Positions 23,390-35,220 of a DNA stretch of 64,000 nucleotides are shown here, one piece after another. The DNA comes from Cryptomeria japonica. Taxonomy: Eukaryota > Streptophyta > Pinopsida > Cupressales > Cupressaceae. The DNA lies in the NCBI RefSeq assembly GCF_030272615.1, contig NC_081414.1:813730569-813794568 (forward strand), read 5' to 3'. A program made the position numbers and the translations under genes. The notes under the pieces are model-generated. The model ran no database searches and was not told the DNA's origin. It saw nothing but the letters and a program-made list of their open reading frames with translations. Numbering within the stretch: position 1 is the stretch's first letter; each line of letters opens with the position of its first letter.

Positions 23390-26300
23390 TTACTTTTTAT
23401 AGCTCTTATAATATCTAACGATGCATGAAACCACTTCCATAGGAAGATTTGCAACATGCTTGATTCCAAACTTTTACTTCTTCAAAATATCCTTTACATT
23501 CTTATTCCTATCTTCCAATTTTTCAATTATTTCTATAGCTTGTTGACACTGACTTATTAAATATGTATACTTGTCCATTAACTCAATTTTAAACTAAGTA
23601 GGAGCTACAAAATAATGTGCCTCATATGCATCCCATTGACAGAGTTTATTGTCTTCCTCTATATATCCAACACTAGTTATACGAAGCCCAAAAACTCCTA
23701 AGAACTTCTCTACAAACTTCTCATACTTCTTTATTATACCAAGAAGGAGATACCAAATACCTGTGATATCCTTCCCATACTATTGACGCATTTCAATCTT
23801 CAACTCCAAAATGTATATGTAGGATTGCAAATTTTTACAACTATCTCCACCTAAAAGGCCTTCTATCATTATAACCTCTTCCCCAAGATCCAAAACTTTA
23901 TTCACAACTTGAAACTGATTGCCAAAAATGTTGAGCTTCTGCTCCCACTACTAAGAATAGGAAGCTAACGCTCCTCCAACCTGCATGGCCTTTTCATATT
24001 TTCTCATGGTGTTTTGCAAAAATAATCTAATTTTAGAGGCATTTTTTTATGACCATGCCTTTGCTATAGCTGCCACCTGTCTTACTTCAACCAATGCTTT
24101 TATATCTCCTTTTAGGAGTGATGAGAATGAAGGTAGGTTGTCATATATACATGTATCTAGGGGCTTACCCATCTCTACCAATAGCTGCTTATATTATTCC
24201 AGCCGTGCCTTGACCTCTTAATGGGAGATGTGCCCCTTTTGTATTCGGTCCTTGATGACACTAGTAGAAAGTTTCAATATATCTAGCTCTCCCCACTTGG
24301 TCTATTTACCCAATTTGACCCGTGACACCTGGTATTTTGGGGAGTCTTGACCTTTATCTTGTGTTGGAACTACTACATCAACAATCACTTCACCAGAACC
24401 TGTCCTTGAGAAATGATGCACTATCTTCCTTTGTTTTTCACGATTCTTCAGTGATGGCATGTTGTAGTGTAACCTTTGGTAGCACTTGTTGAAAATAGAG
24501 TACCACTGAGAGGGGGGTGAATCATTGGTTCCTAAACTTTTTAACCTTTCAAAGCAGCTTTAGAATACCTGTTAACAATTTAAGCACTAAACAATCAAAT
24601 TGGTAAAGCATGAAGGAAAACCAAAGAGATTAATCATACAAATGCAACTCACAACACCAGATGTACGAGGAAAACCCAATATAGGAAAAACCTCAGTGAG
24701 AAAAGCTACTGGAGACTACTACTCCAATCTATCCTCACTGGTAAACCATTGGATTACAAAGATTTAGGGCACCAACCCAAGCAACACCAACCCAAGGAAC
24801 ACCAACCCCTTCTGCTTTAGGGCACCAACCCCTACACCAAGCTCCAACTTGGTGATGTATATTGAAATACAATTTAGATAGAGTTAAGGCTTATTGTTGC
24901 AAATGAATTTTGCAACTCTTGATCAAATATGTTGCTGCTGGTTGACAGTCTTTTCTCCTCCACTGAATCTCACACTACTAGTTGTGAGATTGCTTTCTCT
25001 AATTCTTGGCCTCTATTGTCACTCTTTCTTTCTCATAGTCCCACCACACACTGTGTCACACCTGGATGCTGCCTTCCTCTACTACACCTTGCCAATTTTG
25101 CTTAACTATGAAACCACAGTTATACCAGTACTCAATCATTGTCGGTTAAATCCTCTCACAGGCTTGTTTGCTCACTTACTCTGCAACTTTCTTAGAATAA
25201 GTTTTAGGTCCACAATTCTTCTCTTAATCTCTCTTCTCTCTTCTCCTTCTCTATAGCATCAACTTGCTCTGTCTCGAGCTCATAAATTTATCACCATGGT
25301 TTCCCGCCAAGGAACAATTCAAATTCAAAGCAGTTAGGGTTTCCTTTTTTTGACACAATCTTCATGAGATCTGATCTAGTCTATCTTGGGTTGATCACTT
25401 GTACTCCAGGGATGCATCTATACACATTTCCATTACCCAATGCATACTTTCTAAATATAGAAATCACGTACAAGATTTCCTACTTTAAAATCTGCCGACT
25501 CATAAAACACTTAGCAATTTCCTTTTCGAGGTCTTCTTGCAATCAGATTTCCTTTGCATTTATCCAAGCACCAGTTGCTCCCTAATCTTCCTCTATTATC
25601 CTTTCTTCCTCAAGCCGCATCAGTTAGTTACAATCCCATGATTTGTGGCTATTTCATTAATGTCGACTAGTTGTTTCAACAACCACGTCAATGGAGGCTT
25701 CACCGACCTTTGCATGTTTTCCACCTCAGCTCCACATGGCATCACAATGGTTAATCACTTAGCTCACCAACACATAGTTAGTTCATACTTGATCATTAAA
25801 CAAACTCATAGCGGTACATCCCTTTACCGGTGAGACATTCTTCTTCTGCTAACCAGCAGTGCGCACTTCACTGGTAGCACATCTAACTTTATCATTTTAC
25901 CTCTTCAATAAAAATAGGTAGTCAACCTTTAGACCGATGTGTTTCTCTACCGACTACTACTCAACATGTTAAAATGTACACTGTCTTCAACCTAGTTTAT
26001 GCCTTACCAGTAAGTCTTCATTCTGTCTGCTCACTCTTATGTGAATTGCCATCATACCGGTCACTCCTTCGTTCTTACCGGTTGACATCAATGACAACTT
26101 AATGCCAAAATGCCAACAACACTACTTTCTTCTTCTTCTCGAAGGTGAATTTTATCCATTGTGGCACATCCTTATCCTTTTCACCTTCATGTGGCACAAT
26201 GCCAATAGTCACCATGTGTACCTTTGACTTCTCTTTTGCTTCATCTTTCTCCTCTTCTTGCTCCTAGATTTGAACATCTCGGGTTGATGTACCCGATTGA

Positions 26301-28810
26301 ATTTGGGTGGTTCAGAGAATAGCATCAATATTTAATTTCTATTGCTTATGTACCTCTCCTAACCTACCACTCACCTCTTCTTCAAACTCCCTATCACCTT
26401 TATCTATTTCCTCCATCCTTCCTCCATCAGCTATTTATTTTAGTAAATCTTCTTGGTCTTTTGGAGTTACCACCAATCTCTCATCCTGTGAATCCTTAGG
26501 CTTGTTTTGTTCCTTTTCTCCCCCAAGTGGCTACTTAGCTAGTAAACCCTGTTCATCAATGTCCATGGGGTCAATCGGTGCCTATTTCTTGTGCCTAGTA
26601 AACTTCTTTTCAGTGTTTCTCTACAATAACTATACCACAAGTTTCTCATCCTCCTCATTAGAATTTGACTCAATGTTATGAATTTTGACCTTTTTGACAG
26701 TGGGAGTAAATGTTTTCTTTACAGGATGCAATGTTGTTGATGTCATAGCAAAAATCTGAGTTGGGGTTGGCAGAGGCGTTGTAGTGGTTGACGTCAAAAT
26801 TGGAGCCTATGTGGTTGCATTTGGTGGGGGCAGAGTAGATACACTTGTCGTATTAGGAGGAGGTTGTGTACTTTCATCATCTTTCCCTTGTTCATCTTCC
26901 TCATGAGTGCCCTCTCCTAGAATTTTCCCAATTGCTGTCCTAACAGGATGTACCTCTACCAATGGTAAAACTCCTAACCCTTCTCTTACTCTGAAATCGA
27001 TAGCCTTCAAAAGTTCAACGTTCCTCATTTGCTCCTTGACTTACTTCAGGAGTTCCTCAGTAGTTTCTTCAAGTTGGTAGCCTCTTTTGGGTCCATGCAC
27101 GTATTCTTTCTAGGGCTAGACCTTATCTTGTGGACATACTCTTTATGAGCCCTTGACTGAGGAACACCGAAGGTTGATTCCTTTTGCTTCCCTTTTGAGG
27201 TGCTTGGTCTAACCTTCAAACTCATCCACTGTCTAGTCCTTTCTATAATATTTTGGGTTACAAAATCTATGTCTACCTCCTCTTGTCCTGACCATCTTGT
27301 TGGAGAGAGAGGTTTCTTATCAATTTCCTGCTCTTTATATGTTGGGTCTAGTAATTCACCATCATCCCTCAATTCTTTAGAGAGATTAGTTTCTACTCCA
27401 AAATTTCTTATCTGTGGCACTGAGAGTCTAGAATAATTTTTCTCTCTAACTTCAAAACTATCTTGGAGGTTATCCCAAAAATCCTCCAACCTTGACCTAT
27501 GCCCCTCATATGCCTTTGACATTATTTTCTTCAGTTTTCTGCATGGGTCATAGTACTCTCGAGCATAATTGAATTCTTTTAAATTAAAATCTTGAAGGTC
27601 CTGCTCTGCCATCTTGGCCACCTGAATCTTGGAATAGGAAAAGTAACCAATATAAATTGAAAAATCCACAATTGCATTGTGTTTTGAAGAGAATAGTGAT
27701 TATAACCCCAACATCTCCCTGACATATTCCAAGAGTATTATTCAGTTGTTGCTGTATCTGGGTAACAACATAGGGTTCCCTGTGAATCCACTGACCCTGA
27801 TATATATGTGGAATGTTGGTTTTGAATGAACCAACATGCCCATTCTCTGATTATGGCCATTTCTTCTGAGCTTATTCTGTAGCCTATATCACCTGTGAGT
27901 TTGATTATAACAGGGAAAAATAAGGCATCATTTATTCTTTTGAAATGAGTCTTTGCATTGCCTAGAGGGAGCTAAGTGTAATACTCCCACACCTTCTTCT
28001 ATCCTTCCTCATCAGCAAGCTGGCCCTCTCTTTGTAGCCCTAGAAATTTACCTGCTTGGGTAGCTACCCAGATAACATATGAGGTAAAAAATAATTTCTT
28101 GGTTCTGTGTACATTAATCAACTCTTATGTATATTATCTGATAGGATTTGAGCCCAATCAAATTTTTTTTTCCCTATTAGAATAGTAGTCATGAAATGAA
28201 ACATTCAAAGATGGAAGTGTCGATAATCAGGTTTGCCAAAGGCCTTTCTCAACATAATTAGATCCCATTGAGGCTCCCTGAAATAAGCCCTCAGGATATC
28301 TATGGCCTTTATCCCTCTCTCCCTCTCTTCCTCTAACTAATTATCATTCATATGCCTTTTTCTCGAAGCAATATCCCTATCCCATACTTTGGTGGATCCT
28401 TCCTCTGTGGTCAGGAGCACTTCATCCCTTGTAGGGATACCAAACACAAATCCCAACATATCAATAGATAGATCAATCACTATCCTTCCTTGGGCATTGG
28501 TGCATTTTCTTGTGTCTGCATTGTAAAACTGTGCTATGGTCATTATGAACTCCAGGGCTTGAATAGATTGGGGGAAAACAATTGCTTCTACCGACCCTGA
28601 CCTCTTGATTCTTCTATAAGGATCCTCTAGCCCTGGTTTATCCAATTGAGTTCTAATATCCTCCAACTCCACATGTCCCACTTCTGTGTCATTTACCCAT
28701 CTAATTTGATCATCCAATTTTGAAATGTAAACCTGCCCTTGGTAGTGGTACTTCATGGTTACAGAGAGTTTTTTGAGTTCCTTGCCTCTCTTACTGGAGG
28801 TTGGGTCCAT
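23390..28810 (-). pseudogene. Second long extra ORF, unknown, split by a solo LTR
   Basis: Minus-strand reading from the ATG at 28810 (MDPTSSKRGKELKKL) can be followed, with shifts and stops, through 27669-27046 and 27028-26807 to 26119. It resumes left of the solo LTR to a TAA at 23390-23392, about 1,260 codons without the insert. Residues 42-80 hold TEVGHVELEDIRTQL and a later EAIVFP, aligning with the R1 extra ORF (EELGHVEISDTYNEL, EALTYP). About 40 residues further, IDLSIDMLGFVFGIP is like the L-x-x-x-x-G-I-P phrase of mobile-domain proteins. The middle is basic and Ser/Pro-rich; the C-terminal 250 residues are helical and Lys/Glu-rich. No pol motif is seen. Function unknown; probably retroelement-borne. 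Confidence 0.55.
24487..26118 (-). mobile_element. Solo LTR of Sirevirus-like Copia family
   Basis: A 1632-bp block starts TGTTGAAAATAGAG and ends ATGCCAACA, flanked by GCACT (24482-24486) and ACACT (26119-26123), a five-base duplication with one change. It is homologous end to end to the LTR at 51777-53481, sharing GTACCACTGAGAGGGG, GGGCACCAACCC and TGACAACTTAATGC. The ORF on both sides was continuous before insertion. Confidence 0.85.
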
Positions 28811-28894
28811 CTAATTGCTCTGATTTGCAAGAAAGAACCACAAATTAGCCTATCACATAAAATATATCAATAATATCACCCACTTTGTGACTTC

Positions 28895-30185
28895 AGAGTT
28901 TTGGGGTTTCGAGGTGGGTAACTCCTTCTATAACAACTGAATTTAGAACTCTGGGGGTCCAAGGTTTTGAGGTCAGTATAGGCTAAAAGAATAGGGCTCA
29001 AAACTCTGGGGTTCTTGGGTAGACAAGTTAAGAACAATAAAGGCAAGAACTCTAAGGTTCTGGGGTTGACAAGCCGATTCGGGACTTCAGGGTTTCGAGG
29101 TCCCAGGGTAGTTTATTGAGTGCCAAAAAAAAGATTTTTTAGAACTCTGGGGCTCTAGGGTTCCAAGGTTAAAAAATTGACTAAAAGGAAATAACTTTGG
29201 AACTCTGGGGTTTTGGGGTTTCGAGGTTGGGAGTAGTTCATTCATAGGTCAAAAGGTGGTCTGGAAATCCGAGGATCCAAAGTTCCAGAGTAAAAGAATG
29301 ACCCAAAAAGATCAACCTGAGGACTTTGGGATTTCGGGGTAAAAGAATGACCCAAAAAGATCAACCTCAAGACTCTGGGGTTCTGAGGTTCTGAGATGAA
29401 GAGGACTACCGAGCCCAGAACTTTGGGGTTTTGGGATTTTGAAAACCTATGGCACGTGGGAAGATCAAAACACGCAAAATGAAAAAAAAAACAAAAAAGG
29501 AAAATCTAAGCCCAAAAACTAGAAATTCTAAACACAAAAACACAAGAAGGGAGAAAATCCACCAACCTAGTGGAAGAAAACCCACGAAGAATTCAACAAC
29601 ACAAAGTAGAAAAATTGGGAGATCACAACTGGGAGACTAGAAAACTTGAATGCACAAATGAGCTTAAAAAAAGTTCATTTCTCCTATTTATACTCCCCTG
29701 ATACTTCATCCATATAGTCTCCTTAAACACGACCTTGAGAGTCTAGGGTTTTGAGTTTCTGAGATGACAACAAGAAAACCAACAACATAGCTTGGAACTC
29801 CGGGGTCCTGAGGTTTTGAAGTTCACAACAAACAAAAAAAACAACTTTGGGAGTCCGGGGTTTCAAAGTTAAAGAACACAACACAACTTTGGGACTCTAC
29901 TGTTCCAGGGTTCCGAAGTCACACAACACAACTTTGGGACTTTGTGGTTCTGAAGTGAGTAACGACAAAACATGAAGAACTCAGACTTTTGGGACTCCGA
30001 GATTTTGAGGCTTCAATGATAAACAAGACAAGGTATGAATTCAGGACTCTGGGGTTTCAAGATTCCAAGGTCGTAATCAATATGAGAAACAAAAGCCTAC
30101 CTCAGAACTCTAGGGTTCTGAGGTAGGAACCAAAATAGGAAATAAAAGCCTACCTCGGGACTCTAGGGTTTTGAGGTGTTAAGGC
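28895..30185 (+). repeat. Diverged minisatellite, ACTCTGGGGTTYTGAGGTT-like unit
   Basis: About twenty imperfect copies of a phrase like GGACTCTGGGGTTTTGAGGT recur at about 40-60 bp spacing (for example near 28900, 28950, 29000, 29141, 29199, 29372, 29731, 30010, 30040, 30108 and 30160). A less regular stretch lies at 29450-29700. It lies, in minus-strand sense, upstream of the ORF starting at 28810. Copies differ by many substitutions, so the array is old. Confidence 0.78.
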
Positions 30186-30389
30186 AAAACTAAGAAAAAA
30201 AAAACTACAAAACATAAAGAAAGGGGACTCATATTTTCTAGACAAGGAAACTAATGGGGGAGGTATGCATGGCATAATAGACCTTGTCCACTTTTCACAC
30301 CTACAAAAGTTGGATATGATCATCTTTGTCTAGTTTGCCTAATTATGTAATTACAACTTTTTAACCTATAACCTACACCTACAAAAGAG

Positions 30390-31907
30390 AGAAAGATGTT
30401 GGGAATATGAGTTTTCCTAGGTCAAACCTTGAGTTTGGAATTACCCCTTAAAATTTAATTGAAATATTGAAGTAAAATACTAAATAATATACCTCAGATC
30501 AACTATAGATGATTAAAGGTTGATGATGCAATTCTCTTTGAATGTGATCTCAAATGCTGATGCAATAAAATGACATAACATGACAAGACACAAATTACCT
30601 AATCATAAACATATTCTTACATGATGATTGATGGCGCTCCATGGGGTCTAGATATTAAAGAATGCTTGAAGAATATGGTGGGGTGAAATATCACCTTGAT
30701 GCTTAATTAATGGATGCTTGAAGGTGGATATGAATTGAATGTAGGGGATGTGTTATGATATGAAGATGAACTAGAGAAATATAGAGGATGGGATTTGTTA
30801 CCCTCGAAGTGATGAACTTTGAGGAACAAAATGACCTTTGCTCTACCTCACTTAAACTGGCACTAAAGGTGAGCCAGGGGATACAAACTATAGAACTAAG
30901 CAAATGAAATACAAACACTTTTCTAAGCCTCCATCTTTGGAACAAACATGCAGAACTGGGACACTAGCATAACGTGCTAACATCCTGTATAGAAAAGGTG
31001 CAGAGACCGTATAGTGGACACAAAAATGATAGTATAATAAAAAAACAATATTATGACAAGTAAAATAAAAAAGTACAAAACACAAACAACTAAAGGAAAA
31101 CCAGAGAGAGTAGAGGAAACTTACAATTGGTCAACGATTGAAGCCTCCACCAAGGTGAGTTCTCTCCCTCGATCACAAACTTGCACACAAGCAAAGAGAA
31201 AATGTTGGGGGTTATGTTTAGAGGTCTGCCTTAGTCAGACACCTTTTTGGTGTTTCCACCTCCATAGACAACCCAGATAGTAACAATGATGGAAAGATAA
31301 ATGATAAAGATAGGAGATAGATAGATAGACAAGATAATAAGTATACTAAATTGAAAACAAAGAATACAATGCTATGTAATGTGAATGAGAAAGTGGATAT
31401 AAATTCCCTTCAACAAACAAGAAGTTGGAACTTGAAGGAGTGAAGTCAAGCACACTGAAACCTCTTGAAGTTGTAACAATGGTGGATAACTAGCACTGGA
31501 AGAACTTGTGAGAGATATCGAAGATATGCCGAAAGCTTTAGAAATTTGCCAAATTATCAAGAAGTCCTTGTAAAATCCCCAAATGCATAAGATATAGCCT
31601 TCAATCCCAATATTGGTGGCTGTTAATAAAGGTGTTACAAACTCTTCTAGGTGCAAGTGTAACACTCAAATGGACACCTATGAACTAACATATTTGTGGG
31701 ACACTAGTGTAGTGCGTGAATGTCTCCACAACACGTTAGAGTCTATTGGTCAAATAGTTAGCATGTTTGATAAGAAGCCAAATTCTAAGCTAACAAGGCA
31801 ATCCATGTGGACAAAAGGACAAATAGGTGACAAATGAGTTCAATCAACTTAAATCAAAGGTGCTTATGTGATGTGGAATTGCACGGGATGCAATTTACAA
31901 CATTACA
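30390..31907 (-). mobile_element. LTR of G1-family gypsy (left end approximate)
   Basis: On the minus strand it starts TGTAATGTTGTAAATTGCAT after a tract with the inverted repeat GCTC/GAGC, like the start at 13973 (TGTAGCATCGTAAATT). Near 30415-30455 it shares CCTAGGTCAAACC...GAGTTTGGAATTA with 13275-13310. The left edge was not resolved. Confidence 0.5.
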
Positions 31908-32614
31908 TTTTGCTCTCATTTTAGCGAGCATGTATTTGTTGAGAAATGTGAAGCTAAAGTAGAGAGATGTTATCAAAATTCGCGAAGGGGAAGAAAAATT
32001 CATTGATCAAATGATGTTTCCCTAGTGAGATAATTTTGAGATTGAGTTAGATTTTGCTAAGCTATTCCATTGTAAACACATTAGCTGTAAAGTAACGTGT
32101 TAGACAAAAGAAAAATCGAACATCAAATAGATAAGATAGCATAATAGAAACAAACCCCACTTAATGGAGGAAAACCCCTATTACAAAAGATACAATATAG
32201 TAGGTGTTGAAAAAAAATAGATGATGTCGGTATGGGTAGCAAAGCGTGTTATGTTAGATAGCCATACGGTAGGACAACAATAAGTGCAAGATTTTGTCAG
32301 TATGTATAGTAAGTTGTCTTATGCTAGATAGACATATGATAGGGCATGATTTCATTGACATGGATAGAAAAATGCTAGATAGCCATGCGGTTTGGTGATG
32401 GTAAATTGATTTGATAAGTAGTCTAGTGACCTCCACAAAAGGCGTCAAGATAAATAGATCAAGTGGTTTGGTCCCCACCAAGGCAAACAAGAATGCTAAG
32501 AGAGATACAAATGCCAAATGCAAATTATGCAAATATGATACCCCTCCCTGAGAATGGTATACATGAAGGAATACCATTCTAAGGAGAAGATATGTTGTGT
32601 CAAGTCAACATAAT
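31908..32614 (-). other. Internal fragment of gypsy element, cut by Copia insertion
   Basis: No reading frame with recognisable content. It ends in ATAAT (32610-32614), the target duplication of the Copia element. The sequence resumes at 47241. Confidence 0.5.
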
Positions 32615-33404
32615 TGTTGGGAAAAATGGTGTCTCAACCTTACATTTATGCGAGGTTAATATTTATAGTAAGTTTTCATTTGAGCACGAAATGGTGCGAA
32701 ACTCTCCTTGAAGCTTCTGGTTGGCTAGATAAGCATTCTGGTAAAGTTGCGTCGCAAGGTCACAGCTAGTTTTGAAGATATTAAAGTTTTCGTCTTGGAG
32801 GGGTGCAATAAAATATTTAAACTTAATTTTGGAGACTTTAGAGGCTCCGAAATGCCCTAAAAAGTGGTCGTAACTAGTGAAGCAGGTTACGAGGTGATAG
32901 AGCACTTCGTGAGCTTTCCGACGCTTCAAACGGTTCATCAATCGGACACCCGGTTCTCAAGTTATGGCCTCCAGAAGTTTGTACTCCTGAAATAGGAAAA
33001 ATAATTTGTATCAGATACATAAATGAGTTGTAAAAGGGAGCGACACATGTTGATGTGTGCTTTAACATGTCATAGGGCATCTAGAAGGGAGATAAGGTCG
33101 GCTACACCTTATTGGGTGGTTTTAGCCCATGGTTTTGTAATACCGTTTGACGGTTTCTTGTATTGTATCTCCTATTTATGAGGTGTGTGAGATAGAGGTT
33201 GTGTGTAAGAGTCCTATGGCTATTGAGTTGCCTCTGAATCTCTGATTAGTGATACTCCTATGAAGAGCTTGCTCTACAAGTATGTTGTAATCTGTTTTTG
33301 ATTGCTGAATAAAATATTGAGCTGCTTTTGGAGGGTGGGGTTTTTCTCCCGAAAGGGTTTTCCCCACGTAAATCATTGTGTTGTGGTATGAATGCTATTA
33401 TATC
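32615..33404 (+). mobile_element. Copia 5' LTR, first 790 bp
   Basis: It starts TGTTGGGAAAAATGGTGTCT, identical to the start of the 3' LTR at 46347. It breaks at ATATC (33400-33404), the target duplication of the nested gypsy element. Confidence 0.95.
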
Positions 33405-35065
33405 TGATGCTCTGCAAAAAGGATTAGAAAATCTGTTTGATGGCAACACACACAAGAGCACAAGAAACAAACGTTAGTGTTAGCAACAAAAGATTATCCT
33501 AAACAAGCATATCAAGAGAGATATTAAGCATGAAATAGAAAGCATATAAACATAAAATGAAATAGCTAATAAAGATGCTCATAGTTGCTCCTCCCTTGTT
33601 CCTCTCCTCTCCAAGTCCCAAATGAGTGTAGCTCTCAGCAGCTTTTTGCACTATGGATGCTTATGGAGGATTGAGATTTAATACTAAGCTTCAAATATGA
33701 AATGAAAAGCTAAATACTATGCTAGAGTAGATAGTGATGCTATGAAAAAGCTCTATGATAATGCCAGTATAACAACAATACTCTAAAATGCTTCTCTTTT
33801 TGCTTGAGGAGAAGGGTTCTATTTATAGAAGAAATAGGGAAATGAAGGGTTAAGATTGAGCAATCTTAACAAGGGTTAGGATTGAAAGTTGGGGGTCCAT
33901 GTGCACAATTGGCACCAATAAAATGGTGACAAGTTTCAACATAGGATTGGGTTGAGAGAAGAGGTTGGAGGCATTAAAGGCCTGAGAAGACCTCATGGTT
34001 ATCTAGAAGGCAAGGGTCAAGTCTAAATTAAGATTACCCACTGGATTAAGAGTTAATCCAAGGATAAACCTTTGTGCAAATGTTTAAGAGATAATCATGG
34101 TCAAAGCATTAATGGCCTGATGAGACCTTTGGGTTGGGTAGAGGTTGAGTCAAAACAAATGTTTTAACCATGTGGGAGGGTTTGAGGTAACCATTAATGG
34201 TTATTGGAGACTTTGGGGATTAAGTGGTTGAAGGTTGAAAGCCTTCAATGGTTATCAAAGACTTTGAGCCATTTAGTGGTTGAAGGTTGGAAGCTTTCAA
34301 AGGTTATCCAAGACTTTGAGGGTTAATTTGTTGAACACACAAAGCATTAATTGCTTTTCAAAGACTTTGGAGTCTTTGAGAAGTGACTCCAATTTGCTTA
34401 GGAATGTGACAATATTTAAGGGATGAATTTAGGCTAATTAGGAAGGGTTTAGAAGAATCTAGAAGGGGTTTAGGCATACAAGTGGATTTTGTAGGAAAAT
34501 GCAAGTGGGAGAAATTTTGGTATTTTCAATTAAAATAAAATCATTTATTTCAATTAAATGGTGTAAGTTGAATTTGGATAAATATTTAAATAAATATTAA
34601 TTTATTTAAATGAGAAAAATGAAGATAAAGCATTTAAAATGCTTGAAGACTTTGAGGGAAACCATTAAAGGCTTGAAGACTTTAAGGAAAACCATTAAAG
34701 TCTTAAGAAGATTATAGAAGGAAGCCATCAAGTTTGAAGACTTTAAAGCCATCAAGTTTGACTACTTTAAGGGAAACCATTAAAGGTTTCAAGTGGGTGA
34801 GGATAAATAGGATTTTAAATAAATAATTTATTTAAAATAGTTGTGCAACTTGCTTTTGTAGGAAAATACAAGTGGGTGGAGGATAAAGGTGATTTAAATA
34901 AATTATTTATTTAAAATAATTGTGCAATTTGCATTTGTAGGAAAATGCAAGTGGGTTAAGATGAATTAATTAAATATTAATTTAATTAATTATTAATTGA
35001 TGGTTAAATAATCAAATAAATACTAAATATTCATTTAATTAAGTGGACAGATTTATGTGACTACA
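33405..35065 (-). mobile_element. 3' LTR of the nested Tat-like element
   Basis: 1661 bp, TGATGCTCTG to GTGACTACA on the plus strand. It contains duplicated phrases, such as the two copies of TTGTAGGAAAA.RCAAGTGGGT with flanking AATTATTTATTTAAAAT near 34815-34960. There are also several copies of GAAGACTTTGAGGG and AACCATTAAAGG near 34230-34790. Confidence 0.88.
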
Positions 35066-35081
35066 TTTGCCCCTCTTTGAG
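35066..35081 (-). promoter_or_regulatory. Polypurine tract of the nested Tat-like element
   Basis: The minus strand reads CTCAAAGAGGGGCAAA directly before TGTAGTCACA. Confidence 0.9.
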
Positions 35082-35172
35082 ATGGTGCAGTTTATCGCAT
35101 CGTTTCAAAGAAAGAAAAATAGGTGTGAAGAAATGCCCCATAAAATGTAAATTTAATGGGTGGTATGCCCCC

Positions 35173-35220
35173 TCGAGAGATGGGCCGAATTTTGTTTTGA
35201 AAAATCGGGCGATCTCTCGA
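35173..35220 (-). other. Stem-loop inside the 3' end of the Tat-like element
   Basis: TCGAGAGAT (35173-35181) is repeated inverted at 35212-35220. The pairing extends inward for about ten more bases with a few mismatches. The second element has a matching arrangement at 56555-56603 (TCGATAGATTG / CAATCTCTCGA). Confidence 0.7.

Noticed and set aside
23985-26681. Plus-strand frames between 23985 and 26681 as host gene exons
   Set aside because: They are antisense to the second extra ORF or lie within the solo LTR. No splice-consistent frame with known domains was found.
29449-29640. Lys/Arg-rich plus-strand frame of 63 codons
   Set aside because: A low-complexity A-rich stretch inside the minisatellite region. 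It has no homologous frame nearby and opposite strand to the local ORF.
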